Below, piece by piece: positions 45,840-54,984 of a DNA stretch of 64,000 nt (its first letter is position 1; every line of letters starts with the position of its first letter). Location of the stretch: the NCBI RefSeq assembly GCF_002104995.1, contig NW_024468257.1, positions 62,001-126,000 of the forward strand. Reading direction: 5' to 3'. The position numbers and the translations under genes were made by a program. The notes beneath the pieces were generated by a model, which was not told where the DNA came from, did not search any database, and worked only from the letters and a program-made list of their open reading frames with translations. The stretch comes from Linderina pennispora. Its lineage: Eukaryota > Kickxellomycota > Kickxellomycetes > Kickxellales > Kickxellaceae.

Positions 45840-46121
45840 CTAACAGATAATGCAGTCATCCTCGTCATCGTCATCGTCATCGTCATCGTCCTCACTATCA
45901 CCCTTGTGCTTTGACTTGCCATTGTCATTACCCACGTGCTTGGAATGACTGTGCTGTTTGCCTCGCTTGTTCTTAGAGCGTGTCTTCTTTGCATCTCCCA
46001 ACCCAGCGGATCCATTTCTTGCCACAGATCCCTTGCCATGGGCTGCTGATCTGCCATTGCAGCCACAGGTGCTCTGCTGCTGGTTATCCGCGGCGTTGTT
46101 TGCGTTCGGCGTGTTCGACAT
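45840..46121 (-). CDS. Small charged protein with C-terminal CaaX-like box, 93 aa
   Basis: ATG 46121. An Asn/Gln-rich N-terminus with CGC (19-21), a Lys/His-rich middle (about 45-73), then an Asp run (about 78-89) and the ending CIIC, which fits a CaaX prenylation box. The Asp run is a trinucleotide repeat at about 45853-45895. No known family. If real, it would be a small lipid-anchored polyampholyte. Composition alone could mislead, so confidence is moderate. Confidence 0.48.
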   Translation of the reverse strand: MSNTPNANNAADNQQQSTCGCNGRSAAHGKGSVARNGSAGLGDAKKTRSKNKRGKQHSHSKHVGNDNGKSKHKGDSEDDDDDDDDDEDDCIIC

Positions 46122-47099
46122 GACTGAGGTTCTAGAAAAAGGAGGTAGCTTTGTGTAAATTGCAAGATCTAGCGGCGTCTCGAAGAAAGTGTATCAGACG
46201 TGTAAAGCAAAAAGTGGTGTGGTAGGAGCCTGCTAGGAAACCGAAGCATTTTGTAGTTGCGAGAGAAGAGAAAGGGAGGCAAAAACGTTTTTAGAAGTAA
46301 GCTTCTATTTTTGGCACGCTGGGACCTGCCCTGTAACACCCGCGGTAACAGCCTCAGCATTTGTCAGGAAAGAAATAATCAAGCGCCAAATTGCGGAGGT
46401 TGCGGCCTTGTACCGGCTCCAGACGATTGCCAGAATCACTTTATTTGCTGACATCAACTTTTGCAGCCTGCTGCAAGCTATATGCGCTTCTTGATTATTA
46501 CACACGATGCCATGGCTATGCACAGCCATTCAAGCAAGGCCCTCTGAGACAGCTGGCTACAGATCCCCAGCACTCAGCTCTCGTTCAACCCGGACAGTGA
46601 GGACAAGCCTGACAATAACCTTGCCTTTCATCCCGTTTAGCCCTACCTTCTTACTCTCCCGATGCCACCCGCTCTTAGCTTCCGTATTAGTGGCTCTACT
46701 TGTCACCACTGCGCTTCAAATTAGAAGTTCATAGCCACACCTGTTGACCTTGGATATGAATGGTTATCGGGCACGTATGGAAAGCTAGCAGTCTGTCTGA
46801 GACTTTATACATGTGCATCTCCGCCATGCCCATGGTAGCGCAGAGGGACTCCAGACCCCGAATGCCAGCAGCACAAGCACTCAAGTCCAATGTGTTGACA
46901 TTCGGACAACGCCATGCCCTTCGTCACCATGTGCAGATCCAAATCCCTACCTGTATAAACACTGTGGGCCAGAACGGCCCCATCCCCCCTTTTTCTCCTC
47001 AGCAAAACTTCCAGTTATATTCATTCCATAAAGCTCATAACTACTGGACTCTTTGAAGGTTAACAACTTGTTCTCTTGTTTAGCTTGCTTTCTCGTGTA
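46122..47099. other. Intergenic, about 1 kb
   Basis: Apart from repeat copy 2, no gene, RNA or promoter signature recognised. Confidence 0.4.
46779..46870 (+). repeat. 92-bp dispersed repeat, copy 2
   Basis: Partner of 45502-45593, same orientation, about 1.28 kb apart. Matched core GTAGCGCAGAGGGACTCC here. Neither copy lies in a recognised gene. Confidence 0.8.
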
Positions 47100-47690
47100 A
47101 CTACGATCAAGCTACCAACCGCGGGCTTCTCGCATGAATATAATACAGCACTGAACTGGGCGATGCTAAACGGGAAGTTCTCTGGAAAGGGCACGTCTAT
47201 GGCACTGGAGAGATGGAAGGAGGATATGAACGATATGTTTGAAGAGTTATGTGTCGTGGATGACAGGGACAAGTCTGGACTCGCCAATGCAACGATGCCA
47301 GCCGAGCTACTTGACGCTTGATCCTCATACAGAACGAGGTGCAGTGCGGGGACCACAGCAGGAGAATTGAAATCGCCGAACTCGTTCTCTGCGCTCCAAG
47401 AGTACCTGGAATCGCGCTATGAAGTTTCGGTCGACATAGTGGTTGCACTGCAGGAACTTCGGAATCTGGTGTTTGTCGAAGGCACGGACACGATGATTTC
47501 AATGCTCGTTTTGACCACCCAGCACGGCAGGCGGGCATCAGGGGTGATGCTCTGCTAGCAAACAATTACATCCTATACTTGCTGATTGCTATGCGAACAC
47601 CGGCCATGTGCAGCTCAGACAAGACGCCTGTCAGTCTTAAAGCAGGCAGCACTGTGCGAGTTGCAGTTCATATGCCAGTTCAATAACAAC
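47100..47690 (+). pseudogene. Coding relic of an unrecognised gene
   Basis: Protein-like sequence moves between frames: LNWAMLNGKFSGKGTSMALE... with SGLANATMPAEL (to 47310), then IQNEVQCGDHSRRIEIAELV in the next frame (to about 47390), then QEYLESRYEVSVDIVVALQ and EGTDTMISMLVLTTQ (to 47530), then LLANNYILYLLIAMRTP. Two or three frameshifts and a stop. Both ends are missing. No family recognised. The breaks do not fit the GC-loss pattern seen after 58.3 kb. Confidence 0.38.
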
Positions 47691-47828
47691 AACGGTAGTC
47701 ATACAACAGGACTGAACGCTGAGGCATCAAAGAGACCCACACGGTCGCTTATATAGTCACCCAGCAGCTCGGGGGAACACGTGCCGAGTAAACTAGTTGT
47801 GGCCTAGATCTAACATACATCATTTAGT

Positions 47829-49458
47829 CTATGAACCGTCAGCAGCAGCCGCCTTAGTCTCAATAACGAATGAGTTGTTGTCCTGTGTATTGTCGTACAT
47901 AGGAGGGAGGTCGTCATCTGCAAACCCAGTTCCACCAATGTTGAGTCTATCTGGCCGCAGGTTGTTGTCTTCCGAAAACGGGTTCAGGTCACGCTGGTGC
48001 TTGTGCTTCTTCCACTTTTTATACCACAGCAGCACAAGAACTGCAATGAGAAGTGTCGCAAGCGGAGTGGCAACACCTACAGCAATGGCTATCGATTTTG
48101 GAAGCCCGGGCTTCTTATCCGACACTGAGGGTGTTGGACTTGAAGAGTCAGTTTCTACCAATGTATTACCAGAACCTTCCTCAGCTGAATCAGATGGTTC
48201 CGACTCTGACTCAGAGAATTAGCTGCCTTGGCGTATTTTAAACCCAATAATAAGCAAAGCATACAAAGGCACAGGCCTGAGCTGCACGTAGCATATACGC
48301 ACGTTTGTGTGTACATGCCACGATAAAGCATGTTCACTGGGCACTTCCAGGAAAGCCTTTGCGCCAGTGAAAACACTCCAGGATGGCCGTACGTGTCAAT
48401 CATGCTGGTGACCACTTTGGTCTGCGACCAGATCCGTATGCCATCATCGTCCAAGCGGTCCATAAATAGGTTTCTACCAAACTGTGGAAGGCAGCCAAAA
48501 GAAATGAATTTGGCAGGGTGCTTTGTTGGATATCAGCTGCAAACATGTGCGGTATATCAGCCTTAACATATGCTTCAGAATGCATCTTGAATACCACCGA
48601 ACATGTCGGTTTTGCAGCTGTCTCATGACACAATTCAAGTTCGTGGTTGGTATAGATAAACCAGAGCAAAAGTGTGGAAAAGATCTCTAGCAGGGCAGAT
48701 CCATTTGAGGATTGGTAAATAATGTTGTAGACAGGCTGTCCACAGCACGCGCCAAGCAATTACTCAGCACAAACATTCGCTACATTGAGGTTTCGCTCAT
48801 CTGAAGTTGCCTATTGCCAGGCTGCCGGGCTGATCTTGTACCCGCATATCACGCATGGAAATCCAGAACAACGATCTATGGATCAGGCAGGTGCCGCTAT
48901 CAATATGCGGTTGCTGTGTCAGTAATTGAAATACGTTCCGGAAAACAAGTGGTATGCATGGTACAGAGCATTGGCAAGGCTACTGCTGGGATGACTAACC
49001 AAGTACAGAGTTCCACTGCGTTGTCTCCGGAATAGTCTACTAGCACAAATAGTGGATTGAGCTTTTTGTCAATACCAGCCTCCGATGCCCTATGTCAGTA
49101 AATAAGGGGTGCAATTACACTGAGGTCCTAGCCAGGACCCATCCCCTTCCAAACAACTACGCCTCACTCAGATGGTAGAGTGAAAAGTTACAGCGCCAGT
49201 GAAGCCGCTCTTACAGCCCACTGGTTTGAATGACCAGACCCCGCCTCTGACCACTGCCACATGAGCCATCAGCCATGCATGTTTTTCTACTACTGTCCTG
49301 TCCAGAATGTTCTTTTTCCCATCATGAAAGAACATCGATGGCGGCGGGACCTGCGCCAGGGCGGGAAAACAGTGCATGCTCGGCGTTTTCCCCGTGTCAG
49401 GAAACCGGCAAATGATAGCGTCACAGGTACTTACGGTAAGGTACTCGCCTGCTCCCAA
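47829..49458 (-). pseudogene. Decayed single-pass membrane protein gene, extracellular part possibly kelch-like
   Basis: The 3' exon (about 48215-47829) is intact: acidic Ser-rich stalk (SESESEPSDSAEEGSG), one membrane helix (AIAVGVATPLATLLIAVLVLLW), a basic stop-transfer (KKWKKHKHQR) and a cytoplasmic tail. A branch-like GCTAAT and CAG acceptor precede it. Upstream (48760-48300) protein-like sequence such as FKMHSEAYVKADIPHMFAAD continues with a frameshift into FGRNLFMDRLDDDGIRIW. Further upstream (49458-49168) RFPDTGKTPSMHCFPALAQV appears to be another piece. The regions between are broken. Kelch/galactose-oxidase-like resemblance is weak. Confidence 0.35.
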
Positions 49459-50139
49459 TCCAGACCGTGCGCACTAGCCGGAGTGTGCGACAATTACACA
49501 GTGCAAATCATCTGCGTCACCTGGGCTGGCGGCTTGGGTTCTGCACGTCATTCGCTGCGTTCGGAATTTTTTTGACAGCAATCTATTCTCGAAGCGTGTA
49601 CCTTGCCAGTGATTGCGGCCTGCAGCCAACTGCAATGCGCCGTCCACTCGCCTATTTGGGGCGAGTGCAGCTTCTTTGCTTTCTGCTTGCTATATGCAGC
49701 TGGTCGCATCTGGCCTGGCTGCGCGTCCATTGGCCAGCAGTGTCGCTAGCATGCTCTTCGTCCCTCAACATTCGCCTTTCAGACAGGTCGCACACTATTC
49801 TGCAATGCGCTACGAGATTGGCATGGCAGGCCAGAAAGCTCTGCTATTCTTTGCATTGCAGTACTGGGAAGGTACACAGGTTGGCCTGCTGAATGGGGGG
49901 AGCGGGTTTTTGCTAGCCCTGAGCAATAACAGGACATCGTATAAAAGACGTGCACCCCACCACTGGTGAGGTCCTCATTCAAACATCGCTTGGCATTTTC
50001 TCCGCTAGTTTTTACTCTTTTCTGTGAGCCAAATAATAGGCCGCCCCCTCATACAAAAAGTTCTTGGTAGAGCCTGTCCCCTGAAACACCCGTTGCAAAG
50101 CTACTATCCCCTCAGAAACACATCATCAGAGCTGCCATT
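49459..50139. other. Intergenic, 0.7 kb, with ZIP promoter
   Basis: TATAAAAG at 49940-49947 is about 190 nt upstream of the ZIP ATG. Overlapping open frames have no coding character. No obvious Zap1-type ACCTTNAAGGT element seen. Confidence 0.45.
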
Positions 50140-51429
50140 ATGCTCCTCAGAAAGAATATCAGCCCGCTACTGGCACTCGCCGCCATCAGCCTGGTATCCC
50201 TGCATACTGCTGCCGCAGCTACGGCTGCACCGCGCCAGCTTTTGCTTCGTCATTCTGTTGGTGACCACGACCACGACCACGACCATCACGATGAGACCGA
50301 CTGCTATGCGTCAGGCGTTGACGACTGGAACTCTGGCATGCACATTGCTGCCATCTTTATCATCCTTGCCGGCGGCGGCCTGGGCTCGATGCTGCCCGTC
50401 ATCAGCCACTACATGCCCGGCCTGCGCGTCTCACCGAGCATCCTGACCCTGGGCAAGTTCCTGGGAACCGGCGTCATCATTTCGACCGCGCTCATCCACA
50501 TGCTGCCGGCCGGTTCGGACAGCCTCGGTAACCCGTGCGTCGGCAGCCGCATGGGCAACTACAGCGGCTGGCCGGGCGTGCTGGTGATCATGGCCATCTT
50601 TGCTATGCATCTGATGGAGTTCCTGCTGTCCAACCACGCGATGGAGGGTCACTCACACAGCCACGGGCTTCCGGACGATCTAGCCAACTCTGCAGAGCCC
50701 GAGACAATGAACCTTGAGTCACAGACCTTGGCGCAACAGCACCGCGACTACAACGACAGCTCCAACGCTACTACCATCAGCGACGCTGATCGGAAGCTTG
50801 ACGTTGTGCTGCCAGTACGCACCTCCATTGGTTTTGACGGTGTGGATAACAACGCTAACTGCGATGCAGTAGCCGTCCACACGCACCACAATCACGTCCA
50901 TGGCCTGTCATTTATCCAAGATAGCGACTCTGTCAAGGCACGCAAACTTCGCATTTCCACCTACATCCTCGAGCTCGGTATTTGCCTGCACTCGGTCATC
51001 ATTGGCGTCACTCTGTCAGTGACAGTGGGCTCTGAGTTTAAGACCCTGCTTATCGCCATTGCATTCCATCAGTTCTGCGAAGGTCTGGCGCTGGGCAGTC
51101 GTCTGGCACAGATAAAATACGCTCGCCACTCGTTCATCCGTGCCTTTATCAGCGCTGCCATGTTCATGCTCATTACCCCCATCGGCATGTGCATCGGTAT
51201 CGGTGTCCGCTACTCGTACGCACCCAACTCGCCTTCGTCGCTGATCACCATGGGCGTGCTCGACTGCCTCTCAGCAGGCATCCTGATCTACAGCGGCCTG
51301 GTCAATCTGCTTGCTGAAGAGTTTGGCACCCTCGAGTTCCGCAGCTACAAGCGGGGCATGAAGGCTGCTTGCTTCATTGCCATGTTTGTGGGCGCAGCCA
51401 TCATGGCAGTAATTGGCAAGTGGGCCTAA
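50140..51429 (+). CDS. ZIP-family zinc/iron transporter (Zrt/Irt type)
   Basis: 429 aa, single exon. Signal peptide or first helix at about 5-27, an extracellular HDHDHDHDHHDE metal-binding run at about 41-53, then eight predicted membrane segments. The long loop between TM3 and TM4 carries HSHSH and HTHHNHVHG clusters. The metal path motifs are LHSVIIGVTLSV (TM4) and HQFCEGLALGSR (TM5). ZIP proteins import Zn2+ (or Fe2+) into the cytoplasm. The N-terminal His cluster and family position point to a plasma-membrane importer. It stands between the relic region and MRC1 on the same strand. Confidence 0.93.
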   Translation: MLLRKNISPLLALAAISLVSLHTAAAATAAPRQLLLRHSVGDHDHDHDHHDETDCYASGVDDWNSGMHIAAIFIILAGGGLGSMLPVISHYMPGLRVSPSILTLGKFLGTGVIISTALIHMLPAGSDSLGNPCVGSRMGNYSGWPGVLVIMAIFAMHLMEFLLSNHAMEGHSHSHGLPDDLANSAEPETMNLESQTLAQQHRDYNDSSNATTISDADRKLDVVLPVRTSIGFDGVDNNANCDAVAVHTHHNHVHGLSFIQDSDSVKARKLRISTYILELGICLHSVIIGVTLSVTVGSEFKTLLIAIAFHQFCEGLALGSRLAQIKYARHSFIRAFISAAMFMLITPIGMCIGIGVRYSYAPNSPSSLITMGVLDCLSAGILIYSGLVNLLAEEFGTLEFRSYKRGMKAACFIAMFVGAAIMAVIGKWA

Positions 51430-51740
51430 ACACGCTGCTGGGCTGGCAGTGTCCCTTGAATATAATTATTCCATTCTATTGCTCTTTAACAATTTTAATA
51501 ATCCAAACATATCATTGCCAGATGTGCAAAGATCCATCGATATACGCTTGAGACATGCGGTTTAGCCATTGCGTTGTTGTGATCACGTGTAAAATATCAT
51601 ATTTAATCACTGAGTGATGATCAGAGCAGTATTAGCTCCTGTTCGCGTTTCTGGCATTTTTCGCGTTGCAGTCGCGTAGAGCGCTCTTTTCAGGAACTAC
51701 ACTTTACTTTTACGCTTTCTAATTAGCAGCGCCCTTCACA
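51430..51740. other. Intergenic, 311 bp
   Basis: 3' flank of the ZIP gene and promoter of the Mrc1-like gene. AT-rich, nothing else seen. Confidence 0.4.
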
Positions 51741-54700
51741 ATGGAGAACGGAGCCTCAGCAGCAGAGCAGAGCGTAGCAGCACTTATGGATGTTGTGGAT
51801 GAGACGCAGCCCGAAACCACAGACTCTGGCGATGCACTGGGACTAGGTACCTCAACGCTAGGCGCAGCGATCCAGAGCACAAACCAGAGGCTGTTTGACC
51901 CGCTAGCACAGATGATGGACTCGGACGCAGATTCAGAAAGCGATGATGAGCCGCTGCCGAAGCCTGCGGCTCTACCCAGTGCTCCAGAGAGCAGGCTGCA
52001 GCTGGAGTCCTCGCTGCTGGGCACTGCAGCCAAGGCACCGGAGCGATCGTCCAGCAATCAGCAGCAGCATGTCGAAGACGAGTCTCAGGAACTGGGCGCC
52101 ACTATGAAGCCAGCACCGGTTGTACCCAAGCTGGAGTTTAAGCAGACGGACTTTGCGCTCCGCAAGCAGAGTATCGTTGCGCGGCTAACGGCCAAGGGTG
52201 CAATTTCATCGCGGCGTGCCGTGACTGACGACTCGGACGGGAGCTCAAGCGATAGTGACGAGGAGCTGAGTGCAAATGCCAGGATGGAGATGGACGACTC
52301 AGAGTCCGAGCCTGAGCTAGGCGAGACCAAAAAGAAGCAGAAGGAGCCTAAGAAGCCCAAAGCAGGTTCAATTGATAGCTCCCCGCCGAAACAGCGGGCA
52401 GCATCCAAGGCAGCGATATTGAAAATGCACCAGGAGACCGAGCGCCTAGTTCGCGAAACCCAGGTGCATATCGACCCGACAGAGTTCACCAAGCGCCTGC
52501 AGCTCTCAGACTTTTTCACCCGCTTCGACTCTGAAAAGGCGGACGCGGCTTCACGCAAGCAGCGCAAACAAGACGCATTGGAGAGCAAGCAGAGGCTGCG
52601 GTTCTCGGCCGACTCGGATGACGAAGTCGAGATCGAGATCGTGGGACCCAAGCAGCAGATACTAGCACACGGCGCACGCAGCTCGCGCCTGTTTGCCTGC
52701 GCGCAGAAGAAAAAGGAGGAGGAAAAGAAGGAGCAGGACAGGCTGGCGACTATTTTGCGGTACGGGTCGCAGCCCATGCATGTGTCGGGGGCATTGCCTG
52801 CGGCCAAGAAGGCCGACGGGCCGCTTGCACTGCGGTCACTGAATAGCGCTCTGCTCGAGGCTGTGCATAAACAAGACATGGGGCGTAAGCGCAAGGACAA
52901 GAGGCATGGCGAGGACAGCTCGCAGGTCATTGAAGATGATGAGGATGAAGATATGGCGATGGAGGACAATGGTGTGGAAATCGGCGACGAAGATGTGGCA
53001 ATGGAGGAGGACAGTGGGTCTGATGCTGACGGGTCACAGTCGAGAACTGGCTCGCGCAAAGTGGTTATATCTGACGACGAGGATGATGCGGTTGAGGAAA
53101 GCAAGCCCATTGGCGTTTCCAAGCCTAAGCCTGCGGAATACCCTCAGAGCAAGGCCAAGTTCCTAGGAATGTTCAAGATGCCAGCAAAGAAGCCGGCAGC
53201 GCCTCCAGCGGCCAAGCCTGAGGAGGCGCGTGTCGAGAGTTCGCCAACATCCGATGACCCGCAGGTTCTGCCATCGCAGGATCTGTCATATATTTTCTCC
53301 GGAGACCATGGGATGCATACCGACACTCAGGACTCGCTGCTTTTGACACCCAGTGCCGGGACGCAGCAGGCAGCACAACAGACCACGCAACCGACAACAC
53401 AGCTGACGCAGCAAGGAACACAGCCGACACAGTTGTTCCAGCAGTCGATGGATCCGCTCGGCCTGCTTAACAGCTCACTGCTGGCTGGCGACTCGCAAAT
53501 GTCGGTGGGGATCCCGGCTCTGGGCGATGGTATGCCAACACAGATGACGCAGTCGCTGCAGCCAACGATTCCAGACCGCGAGGATTCGCAGAGTTCAGAC
53601 ATCCCAACGCTGGTCCGACAGGCGTTGCAACTGGAGCTGTCTGATGATGACGGGGATGACAGGCCAGAAACGGCAGCCGAAGCATCACTCGCACGGGCTG
53701 AAGAGCCAGGAGACCAACATCCAGGGATAGCCAACGAGTCCGACGGATCCCAGCCACGTCCCCGTGGTCGCCTGTTGCAGCGCCGCGCACAGCTCGACGA
53801 GAAGAAAAAGAAGAGGATGGGCAGGCTCGAGAGATCCGAGTTCCTTGAGGACGAGGCCGAGGAGGGCGAGAGCTCTGATTCTGACAATGATGGCCAGCGC
53901 ACGATCCGGCACCGCAAGTTCGACTGGGGCAATGATTCCCAGGCCAACATACCTTCGGACTCCGAGAACGAGTTCCACGAGCTGGACAGCGACGAAGAAG
54001 CCGAACAGCTGCTGGCCGACCCCTTGATCAACAACGAGGACATGTCTGATGAAGAGGGTGACGAGGCGATCCGTGAGCTGCATCGGCAGCGGGCCATGGA
54101 AGACGACGAGAAGGCGATCCAGGAGCTTGCCAAGGATATCGCCACAGGCAATTTAAGGAATCGTGGTCGCGCACGCAACCTCTTGGGTCTCGATGAGGAG
54201 GACTACAACGACCGACAGTCGAGGCAGGAGCGTATGGAGGAGCGCGCACGGCTCAGAAGAAAGCTCATGGCGAAGGAGATCCACGACACGAATCTGGCTG
54301 CTATTGCAAAGAACCCAGAGACTGCGGCATTTGCCAACGCTGCACTGATGCGGCCACCCACACAGTCCACTAGAGGCAACTCGTCTCAGGCACCAGCCGG
54401 TGACGACGACGGCGACGGTGACGATGAGGACGATCTGCTGAATGATGAGATGCTGGATCTCGAGGAGGAAATCGACGAGAACTCGGTAGCTGCTGCTGTT
54501 CAGCAGCAGTTATCAAGACCGCGCATGCGCGTCGAGAGCGACGATGACGACAATGGGTCTTCAGACAACGACAGCAGCAAACAGGGCAGCATGGGCGTGC
54601 GACTAGCGGACGGGAGTGGGTTCTCGACACGGATGAACAGCTCGCAGACCAGCTCGAACGGCCTGGTCGGACTGGCCGATGATGGCCTTGACACGCCATT

Positions 54701-54848
54701 ATCTGTGGAGAGCCTGATTGTGCGGCGCAAGACATTGAACAGCAAGTCGACGCTGTTGCCGCCGGGTCCTGGCTCGCTTCTCAAGCGGCCTGGTGCTTCG
54801 CTGCTCCAGTCGCCGATGGCCAAGCGGTACAATGCAATGAAAAAGTAG
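51741..54848 (+). CDS. MRC1: Mrc1/Claspin, replication-checkpoint mediator
   Basis: 1035 aa, single exon. Mrc1/Claspin travels with the replisome and relays the Mec1/ATR signal to Rad53/Cds1. Seen here: highly acidic Ser/Asp-rich sequence, an SQ/TQ cluster at about 527-627 (DTQDS, PTQ, LTQQGTQPTQ, EDSQSS), the substrate type of ATR-like kinases, then the Claspin core around 690-860 (KKRMGRLERSEFLEDEAEEGE, FHELDSDEEAEQLL, RNLLGLDEEDYNDRQSR, RRKLMAKEIHD). The N-terminal block LRKQSIVARLTAKG and the Lys-rich middle are also family-like. Convergent with the LRR-like gene, stops 136 bp apart. Confidence 0.88.
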   Translation: MENGASAAEQSVAALMDVVDETQPETTDSGDALGLGTSTLGAAIQSTNQRLFDPLAQMMDSDADSESDDEPLPKPAALPSAPESRLQLESSLLGTAAKAPERSSSNQQQHVEDESQELGATMKPAPVVPKLEFKQTDFALRKQSIVARLTAKGAISSRRAVTDDSDGSSSDSDEELSANARMEMDDSESEPELGETKKKQKEPKKPKAGSIDSSPPKQRAASKAAILKMHQETERLVRETQVHIDPTEFTKRLQLSDFFTRFDSEKADAASRKQRKQDALESKQRLRFSADSDDEVEIEIVGPKQQILAHGARSSRLFACAQKKKEEEKKEQDRLATILRYGSQPMHVSGALPAAKKADGPLALRSLNSALLEAVHKQDMGRKRKDKRHGEDSSQVIEDDEDEDMAMEDNGVEIGDEDVAMEEDSGSDADGSQSRTGSRKVVISDDEDDAVEESKPIGVSKPKPAEYPQSKAKFLGMFKMPAKKPAAPPAAKPEEARVESSPTSDDPQVLPSQDLSYIFSGDHGMHTDTQDSLLLTPSAGTQQAAQQTTQPTTQLTQQGTQPTQLFQQSMDPLGLLNSSLLAGDSQMSVGIPALGDGMPTQMTQSLQPTIPDREDSQSSDIPTLVRQALQLELSDDDGDDRPETAAEASLARAEEPGDQHPGIANESDGSQPRPRGRLLQRRAQLDEKKKKRMGRLERSEFLEDEAEEGESSDSDNDGQRTIRHRKFDWGNDSQANIPSDSENEFHELDSDEEAEQLLADPLINNEDMSDEEGDEAIRELHRQRAMEDDEKAIQELAKDIATGNLRNRGRARNLLGLDEEDYNDRQSRQERMEERARLRRKLMAKEIHDTNLAAIAKNPETAAFANAALMRPPTQSTRGNSSQAPAGDDDGDGDDEDDLLNDEMLDLEEEIDENSVAAAVQQQLSRPRMRVESDDDDNGSSDNDSSKQGSMGVRLADGSGFSTRMNSSQTSSNGLVGLADDGLDTPLSVESLIVRRKTLNSKSTLLPPGPGSLLKRPGASLLQSPMAKRYNAMKK

Positions 54849-54984
54849 GAGTGGATTTGCAGTTTTTTTTCGTTGAGGACTGATAGACTAGTTTGAAACC
54901 TATGGCAGCAGGTGGTGACTTGGAAAGGGGAGGTGGGGCACGAGAGCTTAGGCTAGATACACATAACAGAAGACAGGGACGCGG

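Noticed and set aside
45502-46870. RIP-like mutation as the cause of repeat divergence
   Set aside because: Transitions dominate, but they run in both directions and there are only two short copies, below the length at which RIP usually acts.
49160-49245. tRNA-like segment with a D-arm (ACTC AGATGGTA GAGT)
   Set aside because: No anticodon stem or acceptor pairing, and GGTTTGAATGACC is a poor B box; D-arm resemblance looks like chance.
52085-53122. Minus-strand Ser-rich open frame of 345 codons
   Set aside because: Antisense shadow of the acidic Mrc1 coding sequence; Ser/Arg composition follows from the complement of Asp/Glu codons.
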